DNA of 64,000 nt from DATBLQ01 sp036555325 (GTDB taxonomy: Bacteria > Pseudomonadota > Alphaproteobacteria > Rhizobiales > Aestuariivirgaceae). The stretch is from the NCBI GenBank assembly GCA_036555325.1, contig DATBLQ010000060.1, forward strand, positions 23,298 to 87,297. Reading direction: 5' to 3'. Positions 43,874 to 52,730 of this stretch are shown piece by piece; positions within the stretch are counted from its first letter, which is position 1, and the number at the start of each line of letters is the position of its first letter. Both the position numbers and the translations under genes were made by a program. The notes under the pieces were generated by a model. It saw only the letters and a program-made list of their open reading frames with translations. It was not told the origin of the DNA and made no database searches.

Positions 43874-44859
43874 CTTTGTATCGGGCCTTCGTCATAGTGA
43901 TTTGGGTCGAAGCCAAAAAACCTCCAAGTGGCGCGCATGAACTCTGGCAAAGGTGCCGTGACATCGACCATGCCGCCGCGGGGGTGTGGAAATACAATGC
44001 GCCGGGCATGAAGATGAAGTCTGCTGGCAACAGCTTCCGGAAGATGTTGGTCTCCGCCATATTTCTTATCGCCAACTATCGGATGACCAATGTGCGCCAT
44101 ATGAGCCCGCAGCTGATGCTGACGGCCGGTAACGGGCTTAAGTGAAACCCAGGCAATCGCCGGAGGCGCTTTGTCGACTACCGCATAGTGGGTAACGGCG
44201 CGTTGGGCACCGTTACGACCCTCTTCCGACGCTACTACCCGGTCGCCGTGGAACGTGCCCGTCTTCACAAGCGGCACATCGATCCGGCCTTGCGCCGGGC
44301 TTGGCACCCCTTTCACCGCCGCCCAATAGATCTTCCGGACGGACCGTGTTGCAAACAACCGACCCAGTGATGATGCAACCAGTCGGCGCTTTGCGACAAT
44401 CAATACACCGGACGTCTCCCGGTCCAGGCGATGTACGAGTCTTGGACGCTCGCCCGTCTCGGCAGCAAACCCCATGAGCAAACCGTCAACATGTCTATAG
44501 GTCTTGGTGCCCCCCTGCACCGCCAGACCTTCGGGCTTGTTCAGAACATAGAGATCATCATCTTCGTAGAGGAGCATCGAGTTAAACAATGCTCGCTCTT
44601 CCTTTGTGAGGGGCTTTGCGGGTTCTGTAAGCGTATCGGCGGAGCGCCTGTCGAAGGCGAGAGGCGGCACCCGGACCTCCTGCCCTTTCTCCAGCCGCGT
44701 GTTCGCTTTCACTCGCGCTCCATCTACCCGCACCTGGCCGGTACGCAAGAGCTTGTTGAGATAGGCGTGGGTTACTCCTGGAAAGTTCACGCGGAACCAG
44801 CGGTCGACCCTAAGGCCGTGTTCGTCCTCTTTCACCTGCCGGCGTGTGATGGCGTTCAT
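43870..44859 (-). CDS. RluA/RluC-family 23S rRNA pseudouridine synthase
   Basis: 329-residue enzyme that isomerises uridine to pseudouridine in RNA. An S4 RNA-binding domain occupies about residues 15-75 (LRVDRWFRVNFPGVTHAYLN) and the catalytic domain carries the active-site Asp in RLVHRLDRETSGVL. By order of domains and context it is RluC-like (large-subunit rRNA), but RluA and RluD paralogues cannot be excluded from sequence alone. It lies 46 bases after rarA and is translationally coupled to the ATP12 gene. Confidence 0.9.
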   Translation of the reverse strand: MNAITRRQVKEDEHGLRVDRWFRVNFPGVTHAYLNKLLRTGQVRVDGARVKANTRLEKGQEVRVPPLAFDRRSADTLTEPAKPLTKEERALFNSMLLYEDDDLYVLNKPEGLAVQGGTKTYRHVDGLLMGFAAETGERPRLVHRLDRETSGVLIVAKRRLVASSLGRLFATRSVRKIYWAAVKGVPSPAQGRIDVPLVKTGTFHGDRVVASEEGRNGAQRAVTHYAVVDKAPPAIAWVSLKPVTGRQHQLRAHMAHIGHPIVGDKKYGGDQHLPEAVASRLHLHARRIVFPHPRGGMVDVTAPLPEFMRATWRFFGFDPNHYDEGPIQR

Positions 44860-44905
44860 TGCAGAGGCGTTCTAGCAGCTTCCCCCACAAGGCAAAAATG
44901 CCGTG

Positions 44906-46219
44906 TCATCTAGCTTGCTTCTGTCGTCTCAACTTCGACCAATGTTCCAGCCGTTTTCTGATTTCGCTCTCGTAACCCCGGTCCGGCGGCTGGTAGTAGA
45001 TTTCCCGCTCCATTCCGTCAGGAAAGTAGTGCTGACCGGAGAATGCTTCGGCCTGATCATGGTCATAGGCATAACCCGCGCCGTACTCCTGCTGCTTCAT
45101 TAGTCGTGTGGGGGCATTGAGAATAATTTTGGGAGGCATCAAAGAACCGGTCTCTTGGGCCCGTCGCGTTGCATCGCTGAAGGCTGTGTAGGCGGCATTC
45201 GACTTAGGAGCAGTCGCCAAGTAGATGGTCGCCTGCGCTAGTGCAAGCTCGCCCTCCGGCGAGCCAAGAAAATCGTAAACGTCTTTTGCGGCCAGCGCGT
45301 GGTGCACCGCTTGCGGATCTGCAAGTCCAATATCCTCGATCGCCATTCGCACGAGGCGGCGTGCCAGATAGAGCGGGTTCTCACCGGCCACTAGCATGCG
45401 CGCGAGATAGTAAAGCGCTGCGTCCGGGTCCGAACCTCGAACCGATTTATGCAGGGCCGAAATCAGATTGTAGTGTCCATCCTGTGACTTGTCATACAGC
45501 GGTGCGCGCTTTTGCACGGCCTTCACCAATCCTTCGGGGTCAATTGGCGCGGCATCGACAGGCACTGCAGAATAGATGTCCTCGATCATGTTGTATAAGT
45601 AGCGGCCATCCCCGTCTGCCAGCGCAATGAGATGCTGCCGAGCGTCGGTTGTTAGGGGTAACGCTCTTTGCTCGTAGGCTTCGGATCGCTCAATAAGCCG
45701 GTTCATCGCCCTTTCGTCGAGGCGATGGAGAACCAGCACCTGCGCGCGCGACAAGAGAGGGGCATTCAGTTCAAATGACGGATTTTCCGTGGTAGCGCCA
45801 ACGAGCGTGATAGTGCCGTTTTCGACATACGGAAGAAAACTGTCGAGCTGGGCTCGATTGAAGCGGTGGATTTCATCGACGAACAACAACGTACCGCGTC
45901 CCTGCTCTCGTCTTATACGCGCCTGCTCGAAGGACTTCTTCAGATCCGCCACTCCTGAAAAAATTGCCGACATCTGCTCGAAAGCAAGTCCCGTTTCGCC
46001 CGCAAGAAGTCTGGCAATCGTGGTCTTCCCAGTGCCGGGGGGTCCCCAAAAGATGATCGATCCAAGTCGGCCGGCGTTCAACATGCGTGTGAGCGAGCCT
46101 TCCGGGCCAACAAGGTGATCCTGACCGACCACTTCACTGAGGCTCGTCGGTCGAAGCCGATCAGCCAGCGGGCGGGGTGCGTCCCCGGAAAGACCTGCAG
46201 CCTCGAAGAGATTGCTCAT
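44906..46219 (-). CDS. rarA: Replication-associated recombination protein A (AAA+ ATPase)
   Basis: 437-residue AAA+ protein, homologous to MgsA/WRNIP1, acting at stalled replication forks. Walker A is GPPGTGKTTIARLLAGE, Walker B is TLLFVDEIHRFNRAQLD and sensor 1 is VGATTENPSFELN. The C-terminal tetramerisation region contains the family hallmark KQQEYGAGYAYDHD. It begins 6 bases after the protease stop. It lacks a SAM-domain or MgsA fusion. Confidence 0.95.
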   Translation of the reverse strand: MSNLFEAAGLSGDAPRPLADRLRPTSLSEVVGQDHLVGPEGSLTRMLNAGRLGSIIFWGPPGTGKTTIARLLAGETGLAFEQMSAIFSGVADLKKSFEQARIRREQGRGTLLFVDEIHRFNRAQLDSFLPYVENGTITLVGATTENPSFELNAPLLSRAQVLVLHRLDERAMNRLIERSEAYEQRALPLTTDARQHLIALADGDGRYLYNMIEDIYSAVPVDAAPIDPEGLVKAVQKRAPLYDKSQDGHYNLISALHKSVRGSDPDAALYYLARMLVAGENPLYLARRLVRMAIEDIGLADPQAVHHALAAKDVYDFLGSPEGELALAQATIYLATAPKSNAAYTAFSDATRRAQETGSLMPPKIILNAPTRLMKQQEYGAGYAYDHDQAEAFSGQHYFPDGMEREIYYQPPDRGYESEIRKRLEHWSKLRRQKQAR

Positions 46220-46225
46220 CGTCCA

Positions 46226-47644
46226 TCATCCTGAAACTCGCAAGCGCAGCAGCCTACCGTTGCGATTGACGGCAAGCGACCAATAACCCCTCTCTTCCGC
46301 CAGCACGTTGGAAAGCGTTTCGACACTGTCGATGTCGGTGCCATTTATGTCGAGAATTACATCACCCTTGCGAAATCCCAATCTGCGTGCCTGACCATCC
46401 CCGACGTCCGTGATGGCAACGCCGGTTTTTGCCGTCTTCACACCCAGTTCTTCACTCACCGCCGGCGACAGGTTCACAACCGTCAGCCCGGCAAGCGGGT
46501 TGTTGCCGTCGATCTTTGTGACAGCTCGCGGGATGGTTTCGGGTGCAGCCGCCAAGAGAACGCGTGCCTCCTTTTCACGACCGCCCCTCAGATATCTGAT
46601 GACGACACTCGTTCCCGCAGCATTGGTCGCGACGCGGTATATGAATTCTTTGGCGGTGCCAATGTCGTGCCCGTTTAGTGCAAGCAGTAGGTCTCCTTGC
46701 TTCAAGCCCGCCAATGCCAGCGGGCTTTCAGGCTGCAATGCGGCCACCAGTGCCCCTTGCGGCCGCTCAAGTCCGATGGAATCGGCGATTTCGGAAGTTA
46801 CGTCCTGCAATTCCGCGCCAAGCCAAGGCCGCACAATCTTTTCGCCGGTCAATGCCGATTGAACCACCATGCGCACCATGTTGGAAGGAATTGCGAAGCC
46901 AATGCCAATCGAGCCGCCGGTCCGGCTGAAGATGGCGGTATTGATGCCGACCAGTTCACCCCGCAGGTTGACCAGGGCGCCGCCGGAATTGCCAGGGTTT
47001 ATGGCTGCATCGGTCTGGATGAAAAACTGATAGTCGCTTATTCCGACCTCGGTTCGGGCCAGAGCTGACACGATGCCGCTTGTGACCGTCTGTCCAACAC
47101 CGAAGGGGTTTCCGATGGCGAGCACCAGATCGCCCACAGCCAGCTTGTCGGAATCGCCGAGATCTAGCGAGGGAAGTTGTTGCCTGCCCGCCTCGATCTT
47201 AAGGACAGCCAGATCGCTTCTTTCATCAGTCACCAGTGTGGTCGCCGCAAATTCCCGCCGGTCGGGCAAGACTACACGGATGTCGGTTGCCTCGCGGACA
47301 ACGTGATAATTGGTGACCAGGATACCGGAAACGTCCACGACGACTCCCGACCCAAGGGAATTCTGCACACGCTCGCGCGGCACGCCGAAAGCATCCTCGC
47401 CAAAGAAGCGCTTGAAAAATGGATCATCGGCGAAAGGCGAAAATGACCGTGTCTTGACCTTGGTACGAGCATAAACATTGACGACCGCAGGACCCGTTTT
47501 TTTCACTAGGGGAGCAAAGGACAATTGGAGTTCCGAGGCACTTTCCGGAACCCGTTGCTCCGCCGCCTTGAGGGGCGCCATAACAATCAACAATACCGCC
47601 GCTGCATAGAAGATATGTCTCATTGCAACCACCCGTTCCTTCAT
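46226..47644 (-). CDS. Do/DegQ-type periplasmic serine protease
   Basis: 472-residue trypsin-like protease with a signal peptide (MRHIFYAAAVLLIVMAPLKA) and two PDZ domains. The catalytic triad is present: His in VTNYHVVRE near residue 112, Asp in ERSDLAVLKIE near 142 and Ser in INPGNSGGALVNL near 217. PDZ1 begins around VRPWLGAELQDV and PDZ2 near the C-terminus (KTGVAITDVGDGQARRLG). It degrades or refolds misfolded envelope proteins. The ATG at 47644 is 3 bases after the lrp stop; an internal ATG at 47623 would place the signal peptide directly at the N-terminus. Confidence 0.92.
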   Translation of the reverse strand: MKERVVAMRHIFYAAAVLLIVMAPLKAAEQRVPESASELQLSFAPLVKKTGPAVVNVYARTKVKTRSFSPFADDPFFKRFFGEDAFGVPRERVQNSLGSGVVVDVSGILVTNYHVVREATDIRVVLPDRREFAATTLVTDERSDLAVLKIEAGRQQLPSLDLGDSDKLAVGDLVLAIGNPFGVGQTVTSGIVSALARTEVGISDYQFFIQTDAAINPGNSGGALVNLRGELVGINTAIFSRTGGSIGIGFAIPSNMVRMVVQSALTGEKIVRPWLGAELQDVTSEIADSIGLERPQGALVAALQPESPLALAGLKQGDLLLALNGHDIGTAKEFIYRVATNAAGTSVVIRYLRGGREKEARVLLAAAPETIPRAVTKIDGNNPLAGLTVVNLSPAVSEELGVKTAKTGVAITDVGDGQARRLGFRKGDVILDINGTDIDSVETLSNVLAEERGYWSLAVNRNGRLLRLRVSG

Positions 47645-47647
47645 TGC

Positions 47648-48085
47648 TCACCGCTTGTCGACTTTTGTTGAAAGAATGACCGCCGATTCCGTTCCGCTGA
47701 CGCCTGGGATAAGCCCTGCAAGGTCGAGCAGCCGGTCCATATCTTGCGCCGATGATGTCCGGACCAGTGCCACCAGGTCATACTTACCGCTCACCGAGTG
47801 AAGCGACTGAACCTGCGGCATTTTCAACAAAGCACGGGCAACTTCGTTGGCCCGTTTCGGCTCTACCCGGATTGTCACGAAGGCGCGAATACCATTTTGC
47901 TGCGTGTTGTCCGACAATCGCAATTGATAACCGACAATGACTCCGCTTTGTTCAAGACGGCGCAACCGATCCTGGACGGTCGTCCGCGAAAGGCCAAGCT
48001 TTCTTGCCAGGGCCGAAACGCTCTCCCGAGCGTTGACCTGCAGTAGCGATATGAGTTCCTGATCTTTGGGCGTTACTGAAACCAT
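47648..48085 (-). CDS. Lrp/AsnC-family transcriptional regulator
   Basis: 145-residue regulator with an N-terminal winged helix-turn-helix (LISLLQVNARESVSALARKL, recognition helix in GLSRTTVQDRLRRLE) and a C-terminal RAM ligand-binding domain (VSGKYDLVALVRTSS). It is divergent from an amino acid decarboxylase gene, the classic arrangement of a local Lrp-type regulator. An inverted repeat sits directly upstream of its start. It is 3 bases upstream of the protease and may be cotranscribed with degQ-rarA-rluC-ATP12-pccB. Confidence 0.92.
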   Translation of the reverse strand: MVSVTPKDQELISLLQVNARESVSALARKLGLSRTTVQDRLRRLEQSGVIVGYQLRLSDNTQQNGIRAFVTIRVEPKRANEVARALLKMPQVQSLHSVSGKYDLVALVRTSSAQDMDRLLDLAGLIPGVSGTESAVILSTKVDKR

Positions 48086-48087
48086 GG

Positions 48088-48120
48088 CGTCAATATATCG
48101 AAAAAAGTGTCAGATTGACG
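48088..48120. promoter_or_regulatory. Inverted repeat upstream of the Lrp-type regulator, possible operator
   Basis: Perfect 7-bp arms CGTCAAT (48088-48094) and ATTGACG (48114-48120) are separated by 19 AT-rich bases containing an A run. The repeat lies in the divergent region, starting 3 bases upstream of the regulator start codon. The centre-to-centre distance of 26 bases is not far from two DNA turns, as expected for Lrp-dimer sites. Autoregulation is an inference. Confidence 0.45.
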
Positions 48121-48204
48121 GCTTTTTAGCCATTTCGACGCAAAAATGGCGGCTTCGAACCGGAGCGACAATCCCCCATTGGTACTGCGGAAAGGGCAAC
48201 CAGC

Positions 48205-49431
48205 ATGCGGCAACAAGGCAATAGCGACCTGCCGGGAGTTCGTCGAGAGCTCCGTCTGGCAACGGGAAGCGTGGCAACGTCCGGTACCTTTGCCGACGCA
48301 GCAGAGCTTTCCCAGCGGCTCACCCCGACCGATCCGGTCTTTTGCTTCTCAGCAGAGGCCCTGAACACGCGCATTGCCGAATTCCTGTCGCGATTTCCGG
48401 GCGAGGTCTCCTATGCCGTAAAAGCCAATCCCGGAGAACACATCCTGCTGACAGCAGCCGCAAGCGGCATCTCGCTTTTCGACGTCGCCTCAGTCCACGA
48501 AATGAAACAGGTGCGCTCGGTTGCTCCGCGTGCGCGCTTTCACTACCACAACCCCATCAAGTCGCGGCAAGAGATCGATGAAGCTTATCAAATTTACGGC
48601 TGCAAGCGATACGCGGCGGACGATCTTCAGGAGATCTACAAGATCGCAGACACGATCGGACATTCCTCAGAAATTGAGATCGCCATCAGGTTTCGCTTGC
48701 CGCGCCTCGGCGGTTCCTCGGTGCACGATTTCTCTTCCAAGTTTGGAGCCACACGAGCAGAGGCAACGGAACTCCTGAAGTCGGTGGTGGCGTTGGGTTT
48801 CGCCCCGGTGTTAACTTTTCACCCAGGTTCTCAATGCACTGACCCGCTTGCTTATGTCCGGCACATTGCCGCAGCCGCAAAACTTACGCGGCGCAGCGGG
48901 ATCAAACTTGCAGCGCTCAATGTTGGTGGAGGCTTTCCGGCGAGGTATCGTTATTCCGACGTGCCGCCGTTATCGGTATTTTTCGACGCCATTCTGCAAA
49001 CCACCAACAAGGAATTCGGCATCGATGCCCCTCGTCTGGAATGCGAGCCAGGGCGGGGTATCGTCGCGCAATCGACATCCCTCTTGACTCGGATCAAGTT
49101 GGTGAAACATTTGCGAAATGAACTCTTTATCAACGATGGAATCTATGGCGCGCTGATGGAGGTGTATCAGGTGCCCAAAATCGTGCCTCCCGCACGTGTC
49201 ATTCGCGATGGAAAGTTGTTGCAGGGACGAACCCGGATGTGGACGATTTACGGTCCGACGTGCGACCCACTTGACAAACTTCCCGTGAAATTCGAGTTGC
49301 CGATCGACATTCGAGAGGGTGATTTTGTCGAGTTCGGGTCAGTCGGGGCTTATGGAGCGGCAACTTCGACGCGTTTTAACGGCTATGGAGCAGCTAAGAC
49401 ACACTTCGTCCGTGATGTCTTAAGCGGTTGA
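48205..49431 (+). CDS. Fold-III PLP-dependent ornithine/lysine-type decarboxylase
   Basis: 408-residue PLP enzyme of the alanine-racemase-like (type III) fold. The PLP-binding Lys is in VSYAVKANPGEHIL; the PLP-phosphate glycine region is LNVGGGFPARYRY. The ornithine decarboxylase Cys block is present (WTIYGPTCDPLDKL), so ornithine, lysine or a related diamine precursor is the expected substrate, giving putrescine or cadaverine. It is divergent from an Lrp-type regulator across about 120 bases. The N-terminal 50 residues are less conserved; an earlier or later start cannot be excluded. Convergent with rplQ. Confidence 0.88.
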   Translation: MRQQGNSDLPGVRRELRLATGSVATSGTFADAAELSQRLTPTDPVFCFSAEALNTRIAEFLSRFPGEVSYAVKANPGEHILLTAAASGISLFDVASVHEMKQVRSVAPRARFHYHNPIKSRQEIDEAYQIYGCKRYAADDLQEIYKIADTIGHSSEIEIAIRFRLPRLGGSSVHDFSSKFGATRAEATELLKSVVALGFAPVLTFHPGSQCTDPLAYVRHIAAAAKLTRRSGIKLAALNVGGGFPARYRYSDVPPLSVFFDAILQTTNKEFGIDAPRLECEPGRGIVAQSTSLLTRIKLVKHLRNELFINDGIYGALMEVYQVPKIVPPARVIRDGKLLQGRTRMWTIYGPTCDPLDKLPVKFELPIDIREGDFVEFGSVGAYGAATSTRFNGYGAAKTHFVRDVLSG

Positions 49432-49470
49432 TGTGGCCATTCGCCGGTTCAAACTGTTAGACAACTCTCC

Positions 49471-49899
49471 TTAGGCCGCGGCTTCGCTGGTTTCTTCAGC
49501 TGCCTTCTGTGAGGGACCAGAGTCCTTCCCTTTGGCTTCAACATCGCGGTCAACGAGTTCGATCACCGCCATTGGCGCGTTATCTCCGAAGCGGAATCCT
49601 GCCTTGAGCACTCGCGTATATCCGCCTCTGCGCTCTTTGTACCGTCCGGCGAGCACACTGAAAAGCTTCGCCACCTGGCTATCGTCCCGAATCTGGGATA
49701 ATGCTTGGCGTCTGGCGTGCAAACCGCCTTTCTTGGCAAGCGTGATTAGCTTCTCCACCACCGGACGTAGATCTTTCGCCTTCGGCAACGTCGTTACGAT
49801 TTGCTCGTGCTTGATAAGGGCCGCGGCAAGGTTGGCGAACATCGCCTTGCGATGCGCGGCAGTTCGATTGAGCTTGCGGCCTCGATTGCCGTGACGCAT
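49471..49899 (-). CDS. rplQ: 50S ribosomal protein L17
   Basis: 142 residues; begins RHGNRGRKLNRTAAHRKAMF, the invariant L17 N-terminus. The core ends near residue 120 and is followed by an Ala/Glu/Ser-rich tail common in alphaproteobacteria. It is the last gene of the alpha operon, 54 bases after rpoA, and no clear intrinsic terminator is seen in the 39-base gap to the convergent decarboxylase. Confidence 0.98.
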   Translation of the reverse strand: MRHGNRGRKLNRTAAHRKAMFANLAAALIKHEQIVTTLPKAKDLRPVVEKLITLAKKGGLHARRQALSQIRDDSQVAKLFSVLAGRYKERRGGYTRVLKAGFRFGDNAPMAVIELVDRDVEAKGKDSGPSQKAAEETSEAAA

Positions 49900-49953
49900 T
49901 TGCCTATCTCCTTCACGCCGACGCTGCGGAAATCCGTGTTCTTTCGACTTCGC

Positions 49954-50982
49954 CTAGTAGTTGGTTTCGAACTTCTTCGCCAGCTCGTCGATATTCTCGG
50001 GCGGCCAGTTCGGCACCTCCATGCCAAGATGCAGGCCCATCTGGGCCAGAACTTCCTTGATCTCATTCAGCGACTTGCGGCCGAAATTCGGGGTGCGCAA
50101 CATCTCGGCTTCGGTTTTCTGAATCAAGTCGCCAATATACACGATATTGTCATTCTTCAGGCAGTTCGCCGAACGAACCGAAAGCTCAAGCTCATCCACC
50201 TTTTTCAAAAGAGCGGCATTGAATTCGAGTTCGGGTTTCGCATCTTCAATAATGACCTTCGAGGGTTCATCAAAATTGATGAAGATCGAAAGCTGATCCT
50301 GAAGGATGCGAGCGGCATAGGCGACAGCATCATCTGGGCTCACCGAGCCATCCGTTTCGAGTGTCATGATGAGCTTGTCGTAGTCAAGAATCTGTCCCTC
50401 GCGGGTGTTCTCAACGCGGTAGGAGACCCGCTTTACCGGGCTGAACAGGCTATCGACCGGGATGAGGCCGATAGGAGCATCCTCCGGTCGGTTACGCTCG
50501 GCCGACACATAACCTTTGCCAGTCCTCACCGTAAACTCGATCCTGATTTCCGCATCCTGATCGAGTGTGCAGATGACGTGGTTTGGGTTAAGCACTTCAA
50601 TATCGCCGGTGAGCTGAATGTCGCCAGCTATGACGGTGCCGGGGCCTTCCTTCTTCAGAACCAGGCGCTTTGGGCCCTCGCCATTCATCTTGAAAGCAAT
50701 ATCCTTGATATTGAGAATGATGTCAGTTACGTCCTCTCTTACCCCGGCGATTGAAGAAAATTCGTGCAACACGCCATCAATCTGGACGGACGAAACAGCA
50801 GCACCCTGCAGTGATGAAAGCAACACGCGCCGCAACGCATTGCCGAGCGTCATGCCGAACCCGCGCTCAAGCGGTTCAGCGACGATAGTCGCAGCTCGCC
50901 TGCGCTCACGTCCCTGCTGGATATCTAGCTTGGTTGGCCGAATGAGCTCCTGCCAGTTCTTCTGGTTCACGTGCATGTTCAT
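49954..50982 (-). CDS. rpoA: DNA-directed RNA polymerase subunit alpha
   Basis: 342 residues. The N-terminal assembly domain shows RRVLLSSLQGAAVSSVQIDG; the C-terminal DNA- and activator-binding domain shows VRSANCLKNDNIVYIGDLI and RTPNFGRKSLNEIKEVL. A linker joins the two near residue 235-250. It sits 91 bases after rpsK in the alpha operon. Confidence 0.98.
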   Translation of the reverse strand: MNMHVNQKNWQELIRPTKLDIQQGRERRRAATIVAEPLERGFGMTLGNALRRVLLSSLQGAAVSSVQIDGVLHEFSSIAGVREDVTDIILNIKDIAFKMNGEGPKRLVLKKEGPGTVIAGDIQLTGDIEVLNPNHVICTLDQDAEIRIEFTVRTGKGYVSAERNRPEDAPIGLIPVDSLFSPVKRVSYRVENTREGQILDYDKLIMTLETDGSVSPDDAVAYAARILQDQLSIFINFDEPSKVIIEDAKPELEFNAALLKKVDELELSVRSANCLKNDNIVYIGDLIQKTEAEMLRTPNFGRKSLNEIKEVLAQMGLHLGMEVPNWPPENIDELAKKFETNY

Positions 50983-51073
50983 GGTTCCGTAGGACTACCG
51001 CCGCTGTTAGAGGGGAAATTGGTTCCCCGAATTTTCACTTGCGCTTCGGCTGAAGCACGCTCAATTGCCGCCT

Positions 51074-51496
51074 TTAAACACGACGCCGTTTCGGTGGTCT
51101 GCATCCATTATGTGGAATGGGTGTGACGTCTCGAATTGCTGTCACCTGCAAACCGCAGGCCTGTAGGGCCCGCAATGCCGATTCGCGGCCGGCACCTGGG
51201 CCGCTGACTTCGACCTCGACCATCTTCATACCATGCTCCATTGCTGCCTTGCCCGCCTGATCGGCGGCCACCTGTGCCGCATAAGGGGTCGATTTCCGCG
51301 AGCCTTTAAATCCGAGCTTGCCAGCTGAAGCCCAAGATATCGTGTTGCCCTGAACGTCAGTGATGGTGATCATGGTATTGTTGAACGACGCCATCACATG
51401 GACGACACCGGATGTGATGTTCTTGCGTTCCTTGCGCCGTACCCGGCCTGCCGCCGGGGCGCCGGTCTGACCGGCAGCTGCTGGTTCTTTAGCCAT
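51074..51496 (-). CDS. rpsK: 30S ribosomal protein S11
   Basis: 140 residues, about ten more than usual. The first 22 (AKEPAAAGQTGAPAAGRVRR) are an Ala/Gly-rich extension before the conserved core, which includes GVVHVMASFNNTMITITDV, GPGAGRESALRALQ and the C-terminus IPHNGCRPPKRRRV. It is 21 bases after rpsM. Confidence 0.98.
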   Translation of the reverse strand: MAKEPAAAGQTGAPAAGRVRRKERKNITSGVVHVMASFNNTMITITDVQGNTISWASAGKLGFKGSRKSTPYAAQVAADQAGKAAMEHGMKMVEVEVSGPGAGRESALRALQACGLQVTAIRDVTPIPHNGCRPPKRRRV

Positions 51497-51517
51497 TAGA
51501 GGTTTTCTTGCCTTCGA

Positions 51518-51886
51518 TTACTTCTTCTTTCCGGCAATTGCTTTTGCCGGACCTTTACGCGTGCGCGCATTTGTGTGGGTCCGTTGCCCACGGGTCGGTA
51601 GGCCCTTGCGATGCCTAAGGCCCCGATACGTGCCGAGATCGACGAGCCGCTTTATGTTGATGGCCACCTCGCGCCTCAGATCACCCTCAACCACGTAGTC
51701 CCGGTCGATAATTTCCCGGATCTGCAGCACCTCAGCATCGCTGAGCTGATTGACCCTTTTGCTGTCTGGTATACTTACCTTCCGGCAAATCTCGCGGGCA
51801 TTGACCGGACCTATGCCGTGGATATAGCGCAAAGCGATGACGACGCGCTTGCTTGTTGGTATATTGACGCCCGCAATTCGAGCCAC
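51518..51886 (-). CDS. rpsM: 30S ribosomal protein S13
   Basis: 122 residues, usual length. Starts ARIAGVNIPTSKRVVIALRY and ends with the basic tail GLPTRGQRTHTNARTRKGP. It is preceded by a 193-base gap to adk (51887-52079) in which I see no gene or clear hairpin. An internal promoter for the alpha operon there is possible. Confidence 0.98.
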   Translation of the reverse strand: MARIAGVNIPTSKRVVIALRYIHGIGPVNAREICRKVSIPDSKRVNQLSDAEVLQIREIIDRDYVVEGDLRREVAINIKRLVDLGTYRGLRHRKGLPTRGQRTHTNARTRKGPAKAIAGKKK

Positions 51887-52079
51887 GCCTGAATTCTCCT
51901 TTTTGGCCCCCGGAATCGGTGGGCGATAACCAATGGTCTTTGAGCCCGAAAGGCATAAGGCCGCGCCTCGGGAGAGCTCCCACTCTCCGCAAAGCGAGCC
52001 TTTCGACGACCTGAATGGGGGCTCATTTAGGACGGTTTAGCCTGTTCGTCAACCTCCAGAATGCCACATTTTCCGGCCG

Positions 52080-52730
52080 TCAGGCCCTGTCTAAACTTTG
52101 TTCAATCTGTCGCGCCACCTCCTCGATCGGTGCCATCCCGTTCACGGTTTTTAGCGCCCCTTTACCCCCATAGTACGAGATCAACGGGGCAGTTTGCCGG
52201 TTGTAGACCCTAAGCCGCTCCCGGACGGTTTCTGCCTTGTCGTCTGGCCTGCGGATGAACTGATTCGAGCCGCAATTGTCGCAGATGCCCGCGACCCGTG
52301 TGGGGGCGAATTCGTCATGGTAGCCCTTGAAGCACTTAGCGCAGGTATAGCGTCCCGCAATACGTTTGATGAGTTCCTCGTCATCCACCCTGAGCTCGAT
52401 GACTTGGTTGAGCTTCTGGTTCCTTGAAGCAAGCATCCGATCCAGCGCCTGTGCCTGCGCCGTGTTCCGGGGGAACCCATCGAGGATGAAGCCTCGGGCG
52501 ACGTCGGCGTCGTTCAGCCGATCGGCGATGATTCCGACAACGATCTCGTCGGAGACAAGTTCGCCCCGGTCCATCACATCCTTCGCCCGCTTGCCAAGCT
52601 CCGTTCCCTGGGCGGCGGCCGCACGCAGCATATCGCCGGTTGAAAGCTGTTTAAACCCATGTCGCTGTTCAAGTAATTTGGCCTGAGTTCCCTTGCCAGC
52701 ACCCGGAGGGCCGAGAAGGACGATGTTCAT
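52080..52730 (-). CDS. adk: Adenylate kinase
   Basis: 216 residues, the long form. P-loop GPPGAGKGTQAK near residue 8; NMP-binding STGDMLRAA; DGFPRNTAQAQ; the LID has four Cys (CAKC and later CDNC), so it should bind zinc. It balances ATP, ADP and AMP. The ATG at 52730 overlaps the secY stop as ATGA. The frame stays open far upstream through secY in another reading frame, which is not coding for Adk. Confidence 0.98.
   Translation of the reverse strand: MNIVLLGPPGAGKGTQAKLLEQRHGFKQLSTGDMLRAAAAQGTELGKRAKDVMDRGELVSDEIVVGIIADRLNDADVARGFILDGFPRNTAQAQALDRMLASRNQKLNQVIELRVDDEELIKRIAGRYTCAKCFKGYHDEFAPTRVAGICDNCGSNQFIRRPDDKAETVRERLRVYNRQTAPLISYYGGKGALKTVNGMAPIEEVARQIEQSLDRA

Noticed and set aside
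49801..50754. Long plus-strand open frame (317 codons) antisense to rpoA
   Set aside because: A frame opposite a highly conserved gene, with biased codons and no recognised domain or ribosome site.
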